From assembly GCA_004556005.1 (NCBI GenBank), contig SFJA01000034.1, positions 1-16,996 of the forward strand: a stretch of 16,996 nucleotides of DNA, in the 5' to 3' direction. Below the pieces are notes generated by a model, which searched no databases, was not told where the DNA came from, and saw only the letters and a program-made list of their open reading frames with translations. Positions within the stretch are counted from its first letter, which is position 1. The number at the start of each line of letters is the position of its first letter. The DNA comes from Bacteroidales bacterium. Lineage in GTDB: Bacteria; Bacteroidota; Bacteroidia; Bacteroidales; UBA932. Made by a program: the position numbers and the translations under genes. Below, one piece after another: positions 16,059-16,996 of this stretch.

Positions 16059-16796
16059 ATGAATAAGACTATGAACTACTTTCAAGCAAAACAAAACATC
16101 GAGGAGAGAGTATTTGTGGACCTGCTCTCCGATTCGGGATTCAAGGCTGTCTATGCCGATCCGGCAAACAAGCATCTGCTGATAAACTTGCTAAATAATG
16201 TACTCCCGGATGATGTGCACGTGAGTGACATCGTAGAGTACAGGGACCGGGAGCAGCAGACCGACACGATTTTCAGTAAAAAGACAATACTGGACCTGGT
16301 GTGTCGGGACTCGGCAGGGAACATATTCGGGATTGAGGTACAGAAGAAGGTTGATAAAGACTTTGCTAAACGCTGCGTTTACTATGCTTCCGGGCAGTAC
16401 CACTCTCAGTTGAGTAGTGGCGGACGCTATTCAGAATTGCATCCGGTGTATGAACTTGCGTTCCTGGAAGAGAAGTATCCTCACAGGGATGAGTCGGAAT
16501 GGGACAGCGAACACATCGTCTCGCATTACCACCTTACAGAAAAGAGAACAGGAGAGAGTCTATGTTCGACTATTTTCATTATCTTCGCAGAGTTGGGACG
16601 CTTTACCAAAAGCGCCGAAGATTGCGTTACGACAAGGGATAAACTGTTCTACTGGTTCAAGCACGCAGGAGACGAGAGGGAAAGTCCATCGTGGCGCGAT
16701 GACCCAGAGATGCAGGCACTTGTAACGGCTACGGAGATTGCTGCATTCCCAGCGGAGAAGATGGATATTTACATTAAAGACTTTATGACTTTATGA
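16059..16796 (+). CDS. Rpn/PD-(D/E)XK nuclease-family protein, N-terminal part (frameshifted gene)
   Basis: Member of the Rpn family (often annotated as PD-(D/E)XK nuclease family transposase), common in many copies in Bacteroidales; characterised Rpn proteins are DNA endonucleases that promote RecA-independent recombination. The 245 residues contain the family N-terminal stretch SDSGFKAVYADPANKHLL (24-41) and the nuclease core, with Asp79 in ILDLVC and Glu93-x-Gln95 in FGIEVQKK, so the catalytic residues look intact. The ATG at 16059 is the first in frame. The frame ends prematurely at TGA 16794-16796, just after an 8-bp tandem duplication (16779-16794). Removing one copy joins it in frame to the next ORF, giving a 309-residue protein. 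The present product therefore lacks the family's charged C-terminal tail. It may still be an active nuclease. Confidence 0.85.
   Translation: MNKTMNYFQAKQNIEERVFVDLLSDSGFKAVYADPANKHLLINLLNNVLPDDVHVSDIVEYRDREQQTDTIFSKKTILDLVCRDSAGNIFGIEVQKKVDKDFAKRCVYYASGQYHSQLSSGGRYSELHPVYELAFLEEKYPHRDESEWDSEHIVSHYHLTEKRTGESLCSTIFIIFAELGRFTKSAEDCVTTRDKLFYWFKHAGDERESPSWRDDPEMQALVTATEIAAFPAEKMDIYIKDFMTL
16779..16794 (+). repeat. 8-bp tandem duplication causing the rpn frameshift
   Basis: gactttat occurs twice in tandem (16779-16786, 16787-16794), and the next two bases continue the pattern. Eight bases is not a multiple of three, so the extra copy changes the frame and brings in TGA at 16794-16796. With one copy the codons read GAC TTT ATG AAC GAA ATG straight into the downstream ORF. 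Confidence 0.9.
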
Positions 16797-16996
16797 ACGA
16801 AATGGATATCGAATACCAGAAAGGTATTTGCTACAACGAAGGACGCGAGGAAGGACGCGAGGAAGGAGCCAGGGAAACTGCCGTCAAAACGGCGAGAGCA
16901 TTGCTGGAAGAAGGTATCTCCGTTGCAGTCATTGCTCGGTGCACGGGATTGACTATTGATGAGGTAGATGGGCTGAAAGGGACCGACAAGGGATAA
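16793..16996 (+). CDS. Rpn-family protein, C-terminal tail (detached by frameshift)
   Basis: A 67-residue ORF whose ATG overlaps the stop of the preceding ORF (ATGA), so it could be translated by coupling. It carries the typical end of Rpn-family proteins: a charged EGREEGREEG repeat (about 16-25), then an alpha-helical segment, TAVKTARALLEEGISVAVIA, and TGLTIDEVDGLK, which resembles the family's small C-terminal helical motif. The stop is TAA at the very end of the window. On its own it has no nuclease residues. The best reading is the 3' part of a single ancestral gene beginning at 16059. Confidence 0.75.
   Translation: MNEMDIEYQKGICYNEGREEGREEGARETAVKTARALLEEGISVAVIARCTGLTIDEVDGLKGTDKG
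16838..16861 (+). repeat. 12-bp in-frame tandem repeat encoding EGRE
   Basis: gaaggacgcgag is present twice, followed by a partial third copy (gaagga). It encodes the EGRE repeat of the Rpn C-terminal tail. Being 12 bp, changes in copy number keep the frame and only alter tail length. Confidence 0.8.

Noticed and set aside
16059..16996. Complete insertion sequence carrying the Rpn 'transposase'
   Set aside because: No terminal inverted repeats or target-site duplications flank the gene within the window. Rpn proteins are not classical DDE transposases.

Overview
The window looks like chromosomal DNA of a member of the Bacteroidales (Bacteroidota). The protein families (PIN-PhoH, pyruvate phosphate dikinase, a large bacterial alpha-2-macroglobulin-like protein, an AIR-synthase-related protein, an Rpn/PD-(D/E)XK protein) fit this. 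So do several promoters with the Bacteroidota-type signature TTTG-N19/20-TAnnTTTG, and the absence of obvious Shine-Dalgarno sequences. Genus cannot be decided from the sequence. There is no rRNA, tRNA, CRISPR array or complete insertion sequence.

Layout, left to right. Positions 1-278 are non-coding: a strong promoter firing leftward out of the window, with phased A-tracts behind it, then a GC-rich spacer and the groL terminator. From 279 to 15863 every gene is on the minus strand, so transcription runs right to left: folC (folylpolyglutamate/dihydrofolate synthase), a 1720-residue alpha-2-macroglobulin-like secreted protein, an AIR-synthase-related protein, a PIN-PhoH ATPase, ppdK, glyA, then groES-groL. 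Spacing is 10, 29, 32, 72, 21, 128 and 14 bp. Internal promoters are visible before the AIR-related gene, before ppdK and before groES. A likely reading is a folC-A2M unit, an AIR-related-phoH unit, a ppdK-glyA unit and a groESL unit, with possible read-through between the first three. A divergent intergenic region (15864-16058) separates folC from a plus-strand Rpn-family nuclease gene, which is split in two by an 8-bp tandem duplication.

Most genes are housekeeping: folate polyglutamylation (folC) and one-carbon supply from serine (glyA), PEP/pyruvate interconversion (ppdK), and protein folding (groESL). I see no obvious new multi-gene system. The points most worth a second look are: (1) the reversible-looking frameshift in the Rpn gene, where loss of one 8-bp copy restores a 309-residue ORF; (2) a near-perfect promoter so close to the folC ATG that its mRNA should be leaderless or almost so; (3) the groESL control region, with a perfect 7-bp-arm palindrome abutting a sigma-54-like -24/-12 element and a hairpin at the predicted mRNA 5' end; (4) Ala/Ser-rich low-complexity insertions in FolC; and (5) a stand-alone PurL/PurM-like protein next to phoH.
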